From contig JACAAK010000008.1 in the NCBI GenBank assembly GCA_025093985.1, forward strand, positions 310,001-374,000: 64,000 nucleotides of DNA, given 5' to 3'. The notes under the pieces were generated by a model. The model had not been told where the DNA came from, ran no database searches, and worked only from the letters and a program-made list of their open reading frames with translations. The position numbers were made by a program, and so were the translations under genes. The DNA comes from Calvatia gigantea. Taxonomy: Eukaryota > Basidiomycota > Agaricomycetes > Agaricales > Lycoperdaceae. Every line of letters begins with the position of its first letter. Positions within the stretch are counted from its first letter, which is position 1. Below, piece by piece: positions 47,305-58,134 of this stretch.

Positions 47305-48790
47305 AATGGTCGTGGTTATGGTCAGTCGGAAGCAGGGCATACTCAAGCCATGGATTTCGTAGCTTAGCCGCCTTCTCTCCCGCTATCACTACCTTTGCGT
47401 TATGAAGTACTAGCAAGTAAATCTGTGATTTCAAAAATCGATAGTCGCTTGGATCTATTTGCCTTACCTTGACAAACACACTCAGTAATACTAATCTAAT
47501 AGTCGTCCAATGTTCGTCCAGCCGCTTCAGCTATTCGCCAGCCAGGAATATCGTGATTGACACCTCCCGATTCGATGCGGGGCTTCTGTCGCTCGCCACT
47601 CGAGCAATCTTCGGGGAGTTATGACCAACTACACACGTCATCTTACGGCATGCCTTCCAAAAACGTTCCCAAACACATTTCCTGGTGTAATCACCACCGT
47701 AATTGACTGCCTCGAGGCGAGGTTTGCCCACGAGTTTGTACGGGTCATGCTCTTTGGTAACTCCCAAGGACTGACCCCGTGTCCGGAGACTCTCACCAGG
47801 TCTCGAGATCTTACCATCCATATAATCACCAACGAACGCTGAACATTGGAAGTACAAGCATCGGCCACCTCTACCGTTTGTTTGAGCCGAGGCCAGACCA
47901 CTCTCATAATCTCCTATACACCCGCCTCTCTAGAGTCTATAACAGTCATCGTAGACCTTGAACATCAATGTCTCCGCAGATGCCCATTTCGCGTCTACAA
48001 ATCCTCTTGGGATGCAGGCAATATAAAAAGATCGCAGTGTTAGTAAACACTGGCGATGGGACACCTATGAATGGCCCACCCAGACTTTTTATTCCCTCCC
48101 CCCCGTAACGTAAATGCATATTCGCCCACCACTATTGACAAACATGGTAACACCAATGACTCAATGAGCCGTCAAACACCGGCTATCATCCCAGACGTAT
48201 GTACCCAACAAATACGCATGGCCACAACCTCACTCCAACCTCTCCTACTCTGCCCACTTCTGCAATGCCGCTATCAATAATTGTACGTTCCACGTCATCT
48301 CTCACGACCTCCCCTCTCACTGTATCTCGTCGATCTTCTCCCTCGCCGGCACGACTGTTGTTCATTCCGTTGCGGCCACCTCCATTGCCTCCGGACCTTG
48401 TACTAGACTACGTTTCGTAAGAGGCGCAGAGAATGCCTGAGAATGAGGTGGTGTGTGGGTGGTGGGGTACATTGTGCGAAGTATGGAATTATTTGGTAGA
48501 ACGCCGTTGGTCGGGAGAGAGCTGCAGCACCATGTTGATCATTAGTGAACTTGCACGTTGGGGCATGCGGGGGAAAGGAAACAGACGTACAGACACCTCA
48601 AGGCCTCAAGTGAGATTTCATCGACCCGGAACTTCATCTGATGCTCGATATGTCATTGACCATTTCGGAGCTCTCGCCAATACGCACTTACCAGTTCCTC
48701 GGTTCACCTGCCCCCCGTTCTGGGTCGTGTCGTTCATTACAGGTACATTGGTCATCTGTAATTAGGACCTAGCTCGGAGATTGGAGAATG
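47305..48790 (-). pseudogene. Family P, minus-strand copy without an adjacent NLR
   Basis: At the downstream end (minus strand) an ORF at 47479-47231 contains VFVKVRQIDPSDYRFLKS and VVIAGEKAAKL, homologous at protein level to the ORF at 56531-56316. Near 48770-48700 the minus strand carries CCGAGCTAGGTCCTAATTAC and GTACCTGTAATGAACGAC, matching the LGLQT...PVMNDV block at 26.05 kb. The two ends of the family are thus about 1.4 kb apart here, which gives its approximate length. The frames between are broken. Confidence 0.5.
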
Positions 48791-50326
48791 ATTCAAACGA
48801 ACGGATACAGCTTTTTCGGGTTCGTGGTGTTGGGCGTGAGCGAGGAAGGGGATGGCGTGTATTGGGTGAGGATGTACGTGTGGATGTGGCGGAGGCGAGC
48901 TTTTCGTTTAGTTCAGTGGCAAGGTGGACCGCGAGTGGACCGTATCCTGGATTTTGAGGGAAGTGCTTCAGGGTTTTGGGGGGCGCCTTTAAGTTTCAGA
49001 TCCCTATCCTTGGGCAGGGGCTTTGACGCTTTGTAGAATACCAGCTGATGATTTCGATGTTCGAGTAACCAATATTGATGTGACAAGGCGGACGTACGAA
49101 CGCCACTTGCATTGCTATTGTCCTCTGGACTCGCAACAGCAAAAAATCTGTACAATGGGGCCAGTCCCAATTCCGGATGGACTTTTAGTCTTGTTGAAAT
49201 TCGGGACGGTCATGACGGGAAGTTTCAATTGTCGTCTAGCTCAGGTGAGGCGGACTATAAAGTCATTTTCATTCTATCTACGATATGTTGTATCGGGGTC
49301 GCCGTAGCAAAGGAGATCCCATAAATTTATAGCAAGGGGAGGATTGGGGAAATGTACACGTAGGACACTGAGTTGAACTCGGTTGTCTGGATTTTAGGCA
49401 TAGCACTCCACTCCTTGAGATGGTGGAGGGGCCTGGACGAAAGCGGTGTCGATACTGTGATGTGGACAGGTGGTGGCATTGTGACGACGAAGGGACACGA
49501 CGGAGAGTTGAGGATGGAATTTTTTCGTGGTAAATCGTGGTATGTACTTGCACGTCCATCGTTCCCATGCATAAGGCGGTTAGCGAACTGCTGGAAACCA
49601 GTCAAAAAATGAATGGATCAAAGGGAAAGTGCAAGCTGACTATTTACGACGAAGTTCTCCGGTTCTAAGTTCTCGAGTACTGGTTGCTGCTGTTATAAAA
49701 ATTTGAGAAATCGACCACGAAGTAGAATGCGTGAATGTCGCCAGAGGTCGGGTGCACGAGGATGGTGTGGCGCATAAGTGTAGCTGGTCCGTTATGGAGA
49801 GTCACATTCCAAGCTCAAGGACGGAGGGTGGTGATCTGCAGGGTGTTGTGACTTGTCGTTGTCGCGCAGTCGGTCCGAGAACGATACTCAGGGCAGTAAC
49901 GTGCCAAAGGAGTGGGCCGAAGGTACGTAATGGGACGAGGCTGGGCGCTGAAGTGTTGAGGGATTATAGCATGTACGACATCTGCTCATATCCATTAATG
50001 TACCTCCCCACCCACTTCGATACCACTTCCCACCTCCCCCTGATTCCTTACCTTGTCCCTCCCCACAACACCCAGCACAATACATCAAAGCTGATTCATA
50101 TACTTCCTCTACAACCAAATGCAAGGCTGGTTATCGTCCTCCGGACCTTTCGCGGAGTGGTTGTGGAGCCGCGTCGTGTCGGTGAAGCTTTGAGGGACCT
50201 CTCTGATCTATTTTTAAACCAGGGTCGTCCTGGCACACACCCATGACACGACCTCACCCTCCCTTGCAAGTTGCCTCCACTCACGACCACCCACACCCAC
50301 ACCCCACCTGGCCTCACTTATGATCG
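48791..50326. other. No gene seen
   Basis: Short frames only, on both strands; no family motif found. Confidence 0.4.
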
Positions 50327-51180
50327 ATGCCCATATTCGCCGGCGCTCAGAACCCTAAAACCGACAATAGCCATTTTATTAATGTTGTCACCTACAACCA
50401 TTCCCGGGATTAACTCATATGGCCCATTTAGGCACGCTGGGCGGATAATTGGACTGCTCTGGTTTCATGGTGAATCGGGTATCAACGTCCTACTTGAAGT
50501 ATCAATTCCACAGACAGCCTATGATATATGATTCAGTCCTCTCACAATCCGCCTTCTTGATGCTTCCCTGGGGCTCACAAGGAATACATCGAGGATATCG
50601 TTCAGTCGATGAGTGCGAGGGCCAGGACGCACAGTACAAGATAATCGAAATTATGGCCAGTGCTGCTTGTGACGGTGCGACTCCTTTGTGTTCGGCATTT
50701 TTCAGTTGACTGAAGCCTCGTATCTGGACCATGTTCTTTAAGGCTAGCATCTTTACGCTCTGCGACCTACTGTTGACGCCAAAACCCCCTCAATACCAGC
50801 CCGAATACCACCTCGATACACGTAAACTATCTCATACTTCACTCGGTGGATCTACTTTATTTTATCATTGATTATTCTCCGACTTTCTCCTTGATCCAAT
50901 ATGTTCCGTGACTCACTCTGTTGTCAACACTTTATAACGGATGAGCCTCTTTACACCCAAAGGAATGTTGAATTTGACTTCCAAGAAATTTACCATTGGA
51001 AAGGCTCAGGTATGTTGACTTTGTCTAAACTTGCTTCCGCCGTCTTAAACTCTCATGTTGCTGGAGCTTGTCCGAACATCTAACGACCCAAAATTCCGCC
51101 TCTTGACTTTCATGCCCTCATATAAGTGGACTTGTCAACTTGTTTATCATGGCGTGACTCTATACCGTACTCACGGTTGC
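50327..51180 (+). pseudogene. NLR H: strongly deleted NLR relic
   Basis: Starts with MPIFAGAQNPKTDNSHFIN, the shared N-terminal motif, at 50327. Fragments follow of the pre-NACHT region (near 50480), the Walker B-side segment with ATPLCSAFFS (about 50679-50708), the HTSLGG...SDFLLD block (about 50840-50890) and the exon 2 end (YHWKGSG). The P-loop, most of NACHT and the C-terminal module are gone. It faces NLR F tail-to-tail. Confidence 0.75.
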
Positions 51181-51196
51181 TTCAGGCTCTTCTCCC

Positions 51197-53382
51197 TCAG
51201 CTTTGCTCACGTATTCCCCTTCCCTGTGCTACCCATGGATCAAATTGCTCCCTCCCATACAACCCAGGCTCTACTTCACCTAAGTCGAGTGATTTGAATT
51301 CTTGGCATAATTCCAAATCATAGTCGATTTCCCAGTACCAGAAAATCACTTTTGAGCCATAACCCACGAGGTATGATCCGGATTCAACCCGACCTTGTGG
51401 GTTGGTGAGAAAGGAAGGTTGGTGGTAATAAGGTCGTATGATACGCGCTCGCTGTCGTCTTTGAACCTCATTCAAAGTTATAAGTCAGATGTTTCGCTAT
51501 ATGCAGGCACATATTGGGGATCAGCTCACCTGCCTAAATGCAACAACATCGAATTTTTCACCAGATCCAAGCTGAACAAACATAGTTCATTACCTACAAA
51601 GCACAGAGCAACGCCACAGTTTGCAGGCTACCACAGGCGCAGGCCCTGGTAACAAGCTTCCCTTCATCCTTATTTGAACATATAGGTGTCTGCAATAATC
51701 AAAGTCTTCTCCAGGTTCGATGGTTGCGTCAATCACAGCATAGAGCCTGTGCCATGATAAACAAGTCGACGAGTTCATTTACATAAGGGTATGAAAGACA
51801 AGAGGCGGAATCTGGTCTGTTGGATATTCGGACAAGCTCAAGCTCTAGCAGCAAAGGAGTTAAGATGGCGGAAGCACATATATACCAAAGCATTGTACCT
51901 GAATCTCTCCAGTGGTAATTCCGTTGCAGCTCGAGTTTAACTTTCCTTCGAGTGTAAAGAGTCTCACCTGTAATCAAGACGTTGGCAACAGAATAAATTC
52001 CGGAACGTGTTGGATTAAGGAGAAAGTCAGAAAAGGATTTATGGTAAAATGAAATGGATCCGCCAAGTGAAGTGTGGATTAAATAGTATACGTCTGTGAA
52101 AATAGTACTCTGACCGGTGTCCAGGAATGGGGTATTGGCGTCAACGGTAGGATCGAAGCATAGGAATTCACATTGACGCTGAAAGTGGACACGCGTTCAT
52201 TTGTTGCAGATGGCTTAAGCTCAACCCTCGCCAATCCTAACAGATTTGCACCCATTACCACACTCAGAGGTAGTTTCCGCATGAAAGGGCGAGTGCCTAG
52301 CAAATGGACGGCTACATGCGAGCTCGTATGCACCGGACAATCAACGTGTAAAAAGTGTCTAACTCCGCAAAGGGGAGCTGCGTTGCGCTACCACACCGAT
52401 GACAATTTGAGATTGTGGCGATGACTACAAGCAACGAGTCCTCAGGTCTAAGTGAGTCTGGTTGACCAACAAATCGGAGCACTGTCTTGGCATAGATGAT
52501 TCGACCACCTGTAGCGTGTGCGAGTCCCTTATATTGCTGTCGGACGGCCAAGGGGAGTCCATGGTGATATTACGACGTCGGAGGATATTCTCAAAGCCAG
52601 CCTTGAGGTACAGTTCGATGTCTTCATCGGCGTCATGTGGGAGTGCAGAGAATGTGGCCCAGATATGAGGCTCTGGTCAGCTGAAGGACACCCAGCACAA
52701 AGGAGTCGCACCATCGCGGCGGGCTGCACTGACCGCAATCTCAATTATCTCGCAACCATCGAGTCCATCGACGAACACCGACAATTCCCTTTCCAACGAC
52801 TTGACGACCAGCCTCCAAGATTGTGTTTCCATCCTTATATCGGCGAGTATCTTATTTCGATGGATCTCCCTGCCAGTGACGTCGTAGTAGGAGGGGTTGA
52901 GAGTAGCGAACTGATGGCAATGGAACGGAAGAACTCTTGACACTTATTTTTTCCATTGATGGAGAAAAAGAATGCTGGGCTGTGCCTACTTGACCGTTTG
53001 GGCTTCTCTACACAGGTCCGAGCTACAGCGGATTTGCCCACTCTGGCTGACCCTTTCACCCGGTAGAGGTGGAGGCGTGCTGCTGACGAGAGGAACAGGC
53101 CCACTGAACGATATCGTCGACGCATCCTTCGTGAGTTCCAGGGAAGCATCAATGAGGCGGATCGTGAGAAAGTGAATCATAGGCAGCCTGTAGGATTGGC
53201 GCTTCGAGTAGGATTTTGATAAACTTGATACCTGGTTCACAATGAAACCAGACCAGACCAATTATCTGCCATTGTGCTTGATTGTGCCATACCAGTTGGT
53301 CCTGGGGAATGGTTGTGGATGACGACATTAGTAAAGTGGCTATTGTCGATTTGAGGTCCTGAGCGCGGGCAAACATGGACAT
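51197..53382 (-). pseudogene. NLR F: decayed NACHT gene
   Basis: N-terminal motif from 53382 (MSMFARAQDLK), where a missing base breaks the IDNSHFTN-like continuation. P-loop SARVGKSAVAR near 53040; NACHT segments scattered in different frames (FAELDTFYTLI near 52370; IIYAKTVLRFVGQ near 52490). Walker B is damaged by a deletion near 52790. The C-terminal exons are better preserved (GRVESGSYLVGYGS, FWYWEIDYDLE near 51330). Closest in N-terminal motif to NLR E. Confidence 0.82.
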
Positions 53383-53982
53383 TGATTGTAAGTGAGATCT
53401 TCAGGTGGGAAGTTCGTGTTGGGCGGATGTGAGCGGATTCTGGGCTATGTCACGTGTGTGTAGGGACGGCCTTGGGCCTAAAAATAGATCCGAGGCGACC
53501 TTCACCTAAGTGAAGCAGGCGCACCGACAGGTTCCAAGATCGACAATCAACCTCACAACAATTGTGATTGGTGTGCCGATCTTATCCGTCAGTAACACCA
53601 CCATAGTCAGGGACAGTATTCCGCACGCCTCCTGGAATGGACAGTACATGGCTGGAAAATGAACACCCCGAATGTGTTACCTGTAGTAACATCATCTGAA
53701 CCACGTGGGCACCGCCCCCACAAACCGGCTACCTTGGCACACCTGGACACTGCTTTGCCCATCCTCCTCGAAAAATTGGCCAGACGACATCTACGATGCA
53801 AGCGACAACAGGACTGACCAGCCGCCGTAGGACTCGGTCATCTTTCCGCCTTTCAGGAAAGTATAAGTAGAAGCTAGATTGAGCCTCGGGTTCATGTCTG
53901 TGCTTCAGCGACCAACCTCTTCCCCTCACCCGAGCTAACAACCATTCCCTGCCCACATCCACCTAAAGTATCCTCAACTACG
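53383..53982. other. Divergent flank between NLR F and NLR G
   Basis: 600 bp shared 5' region of two head-to-head NLR copies. No coding frame of note. It would hold any shared promoter. Confidence 0.5.
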
Positions 53983-56245
53983 ATGCCTTTTTTCCCCAAT
54001 GCTCAGAACTTCGAAATTAATAGCAGCCCCTTCACTGATATAATTGTCAACCATCCAGCTTCACCGAGTGGTAGGCTTGAACTAATATGATGAGCGGGTA
54101 GCTGGGCTGATCTATCATCCCGATTAACCAGGTATCGATATCCTATTCGAATGCGTCGATCCCTGAGGCCGCCCATGACTCATCCGCCCGCGATCCTCCT
54201 CCCCGATGCTTTCCTGGCACTCGCGAACGGTATGTCGAAGACATCGTTAACTGGGCCATACCTGCTGTCGGCGACACTCCCCTGTCTATATACTGGATGA
54301 AAGGGCCGGCCGGAGTGGGGAAATCCGCCGTGGCCCAGACTTGTGCCGAGAAGCTGGAGGGGCTGCGGAATCTAGACGCCGCATTCTTTTTCCCAATCAA
54401 CAGGCACTCAAAAAACGATAATATTTCGACCAACAGCAGGGGTAAACACTACAAATTTTTCACCTCCATTCGCCTATCAACTTTCGACCATCTATCCTGA
54501 CTATCGTAACCTCCTCGATGCAAAGATCCGTCGTGACAAGAGCCTCGTTCACAAAACACTGAGATCGCAGTTCCGTGGCTTGATTGTCGAACCATTGCAG
54601 GAACTGGAGGACAAAGGACTAGGGATCGGGAAAAGGATTCCAGTAATTGTCGATGGGCTTGATGAATGCGAGAGTCGAGAAGCACAGTGCGAGATTGTCG
54701 ATATCGTGGCTTCTGCAGCCCACGACGGTGTCGCTTCCCTGTGTTGGGCATTTTTCAGTCGACCCGAGCCCCATATCGAGGCCACATTCTCCGGTGCCCG
54801 CATTTCCCCACTGTGCTACAAGGTCATTCTCCCAGTCTCACGCGATGCTGATAAAGACATCGAGCTTTACCTCAGGGACGGCTTCGATAATATTCTTCGA
54901 CGTCTGAACGTCACCATGGCTTCCACTTGGCCATCCGACGATGATATACAAAAGCTTGTGCGTGCTGCAGGTGGACTGTTCATCTACGCACAGATGGTCC
55001 TTCGATTCGTTGGTCATCCAGACTCTCTGAACCCCGAAGATTTGTTGCGTGCGATTATCGCTGTAATCTCAAATCTCAAACAGCACGGTGATCCCATTGT
55101 TGAACCTGCCTTTGCAGAGCTGGATGCATTTTATATGCTGATCATGCAGCGCATCCCCGCCAAAATGTTTCCCACCATCCATCGAGTGCTCGCCGCCTTG
55201 TGCTTGTTGCGTTTTTCCGGTGCAATGATGATTGCCAATTTCACTGAAATATCCCGGGTGGAGGTTGAAGCCGCCTGCCACCAAATGGGCGCCGTGATTC
55301 ATTTTCAGCTCCAACGCGAGCCCCTGGAACTTGACTCTACCATCGACACCAGTCATTCCTTCCTGAATATCAGCCAAGGCCTTACGACGGAAGGATGCTT
55401 CATGACTTTATATTCACTTGGCGGATCCGTTTCCTTCTACCACAAATCATTCAAGGGTTTTCTTCTGGATCCGCGCCGTTCCGGGGCTTACTGTATTGAA
55501 AAAGCAGACGGTTTTGTTTACAAAAGGATGCAGTATCTGGCGCTCCAATTTGAAAAAGGCCACCTTTGGCAAGGATCGGGTATGTTTATTCTATCTCAAC
55601 ACCCTTTGCTGAATTAATCCCTATGCCTCTAGAGTTGGTTCGAATGCCTGGTGTACCTGATTCGACACTCCAACTTTCCTATCCATACACAAATGAACCG
55701 GTCAATCTCTTCCTCAAAGCTGTGCTTTATTGCACCCGAATCGGTGCTGAAGATGACGGGTTTGGAGCCGACTTTGATTTTCCTAAATGGTTATATTGTT
55801 TTTCAAGTATAATCGAGATTGTGTCGACAAGACAGGATGTGTTCAAAGTCACATTGCGTCAATGTGCCAGCTTTAGCAAGCACACTCACAGGACAATGCT
55901 TACTTGGCTTCAACCTGGCGAATTTTCAAAACTTGACATTGTTGCATTCAAGAAGGTGGGCCTGCGCCTTACAATATAAGATAGTAAAACGGCTACTTAT
56001 CATGTTTTTAGGACGTCGTCGAAAGGCGACAACAGGAAGATATCATACGGCCCTATTGCCCCACTACCCCTTTTCTTGACAAACCGCAAGGTCGTGTCGA
56101 ATCAGGATTATACACCGTAGGACGTGACTCGAAGTCATATTTCTGGTACTGGGAAATCAACTATGATTTGGAGTCCTTCCGACAACTCCGGACGCTTGAC
56201 TTAGATGAAGGAGAAAAGTTCTATCGGAAGCAGTTCGGCTCATAA
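53983..56245 (+). pseudogene. NLR G: NACHT gene with two single-base insertions
   Basis: Plus-strand copy with exons 53983-54070, 54132-55579, 55633-55955 and 56012-56245; its first intron is 61 nt, the same as in NLR A, its closest relative. N-terminal motif MPFFPNAQNFEINSSPFTD, GPAGVGKS, VIVDGLDECE, FFSRPEPHI, LGGSVSFYHKSFKGFLLD and the C-terminal WYWEINYDLE are all present. An extra A near 54150 and an extra C near 54471 shift the frame; everything else aligns with A. Two isolated single-base insertions in an otherwise complete gene mean either very recent loss or sequence error. Confidence 0.88.
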
Positions 56246-56299
56246 TAGATGGTTGAAATGGTAGTGGCTATAATCAGTCGGAAGCAGAGCATACTCATG

Positions 56300-56540
56300 C
56301 CATAAAATCATGATGCTATGCTAGTAGCTTAGCCGCTTCCTCTTTTGCGATCACCACCATCGTACCAATAAGTAATCGTAACTCTGACTTCAAAAATCGA
56401 CGTTCACCTGGACCTATCTGCCCAACCCCGACATATACACCCAGACACGCATCACTGTTGATAAACATCCAGGATACCAACCTTGTAGTCGTCAAACATT
56501 TATCCACCCCAAACATATCCAACATACCCATTCAGCCGCC
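56300..56540 (-). pseudogene. Family P terminal block beside NLR G
   Basis: A minus-strand ORF (56531-56316) ends with VYVGVGQIGPGERRFLKS and VVIAKEEAAKL, the best-preserved terminal exon of the family. The adjacent DNA TCAGTCGGAAGCAG is nearly identical to 47.32 kb. It converges on NLR G, about 70 bp from its stop. The upstream part of the family was not found in 56.5-57.1 kb. Confidence 0.5.
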
Positions 56541-56667
56541 GCCTCACCCGTCGCCCCTTTGGCTGGAGGAAGGGCTGTAGCGTCATTTGTGTTTGTTCTT
56601 GAACTTGTGTATTGAAACACGGAGAGGAAAGGAAGAAGGCGAACCGAGTCCTTCTCTCAGATTTCCG

Positions 56668-57126
56668 TCAAATGAGATGCTGCTCTGACTCTTCACTATC
56701 CCTTTTCAGAATTTGATCCACCTTGTCTTCGCCTTTGATCCTAAGGTCGCTTGCCACTGTTACATTGATCATCTGTAAGCGCTGCTGGGAGAATAAACGA
56801 GGTAGATATTTGCAGTTTCTTCTGGAAGTTTTTACGAAGAGTTCGCAGTGTCGAGTGTGAGTGAAGGTAAGGATGGCATTGGTATCAGAATAATGCCGAA
56901 TCATATCGATAATCGATGACGGTGTTAGTCGGCGACCGGACAACGCCCGCCAAAAACTCAGGGGGGTGATAAGATCCAGCTGTATTGTTCCAAGATGCTT
57001 AGCAGTGTTACGATTTGGCGGCGAGTTTTGTCGCCAAGTCTTATGTTTACCAGAAGTCCCTAGACCAAATAAATAACGCAGACCCAACAAGGCCACAGAC
57101 CTTTGTCTCGTTACCTTCACCGACAA
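56668..57126 (-). CDS. Hypothetical ORF, 152 aa
   Basis: Open frame on the minus strand, basic, no hydrophobic segment or known motif. It lies in the presumed 5' flank of the FMP46-like gene and its start touches that gene's ATG on the other strand, so it may be spurious. Confidence 0.2.
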   Translation of the reverse strand: MSVKVTRQRSVALLGLRYLFGLGTSGKHKTWRQNSPPNRNTAKHLGTIQLDLITPLSFWRALSGRRLTPSSIIDMIRHYSDTNAILTFTHTRHCELFVKTSRRNCKYLPRLFSQQRLQMINVTVASDLRIKGEDKVDQILKRDSEESEQHLI

Positions 57127-57712
57127 TGTTCAACTCGTTCAAACGGCGTTTGGTGAGTTACCCACTCCATCTGTTCGCGAACCTAGTCTGACCTTCCACG
57201 AGCCCGATATCTCAATCTTGTGAGTCACCAGTTCATGTCCAAGGACTCTAACTTCATCCAGTCCAGCCACCACCCCTCCTCCCAACCTTCTTCCAAGGCG
57301 CTCACCCTCCTCCGTAACTCTCTATCAGGCCCATATCCAAGCGATAAACCATCCTCACCCCCTCTCCAGTTCAACCTCGAAGTCGTCGAGTCACCACCAA
57401 CAACAGACCAAGCTCGGCACTATCCTCTCGTACTTCCCATCAAAGGCGGTTTCTCCTCCACATGTCCTCCTTTCTGCGCACCCCACAACTCCGTCTGCTG
57501 AAGACCGTCCGACGACGTTAGGTGGGATTGTTAAACTCGCCCAAGAAAACCCGCAGGCTATTAAGTGGCCTATTGTCGTCGATTGGCAGGATGGAAAGGC
57601 TGCAATTGGGGATATTGAGGGTGTAAAGAGTATATTGGAACATTTAAGGAGGAAAAGAGATGGCGAGGTTAAGGAAGATGAAGTTGACCAGCCAAAGGGA
57701 TGGTTTAGTTGA
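57126..57712 (+). CDS. FMP46: FMP46-like mitochondrial redox-fold protein (DUF1687), one extra base
   Basis: Exons 57126-57152, 57203-57219 and 57267-57712, with 50 and 47 nt introns, give MFNSFKRRLPDISIFHHPSS, then the conserved PPLQFNLEVVESPPT segment, a KAVSPPHVLLSAHP segment and the ending WPIVVDWQDGKAAIGD and QPKGWFS. This is the layout of the Fmp46 family, small mitochondrial proteins with a thioredoxin-like fold, as known from yeast. After SPPTTDQ the frame shifts by one: an extra A at about 57410-57411 must be removed to continue with LGTILSYFPSKAVS. Because this is a conserved, probably single-copy gene, the extra base is a likely consensus error. Confidence 0.78.
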
Positions 57713-58134
57713 GAGTTACTGACAATGATTTTGATCAAGTGATCTCGCTGACATAGATCAGTACCGTCTAATCCCCCCACTCTCCCATTAAACACGTTCT
57801 GCTAATCAGTTCTGAGATCTGAAGAAGTGCAGCTGCTGTTGTATCCATAGCGTCAATAGAATGTCCTCTCTCAAAATAACTGTATAGTTCATGGCTACTT
57901 GAGTCTCCCATAATTTTCCAGATGATTATTAAGGTGTTGTAACTGAAAAAGGGAAGGAATGTACCAAGATTTTGATGTCCCTACCAAAACGAATACCATC
58001 CCGTGGGCATTGGCCGCAGATGACCTGAAGGCTGTCCGTCCACCAGTCGCAACAAGCGCCCATCCCTCCGTCGTCTTCCCTTCATCTCCTCCTCATAACA
58101 TACCCGCATAACACCTCTAATACCCTAGCCTGGG
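57713..58134. other. Intergenic, no gene seen
   Basis: Short space between two plus-strand genes; holds the 5' region of the 58.1 kb gene. Confidence 0.5.
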
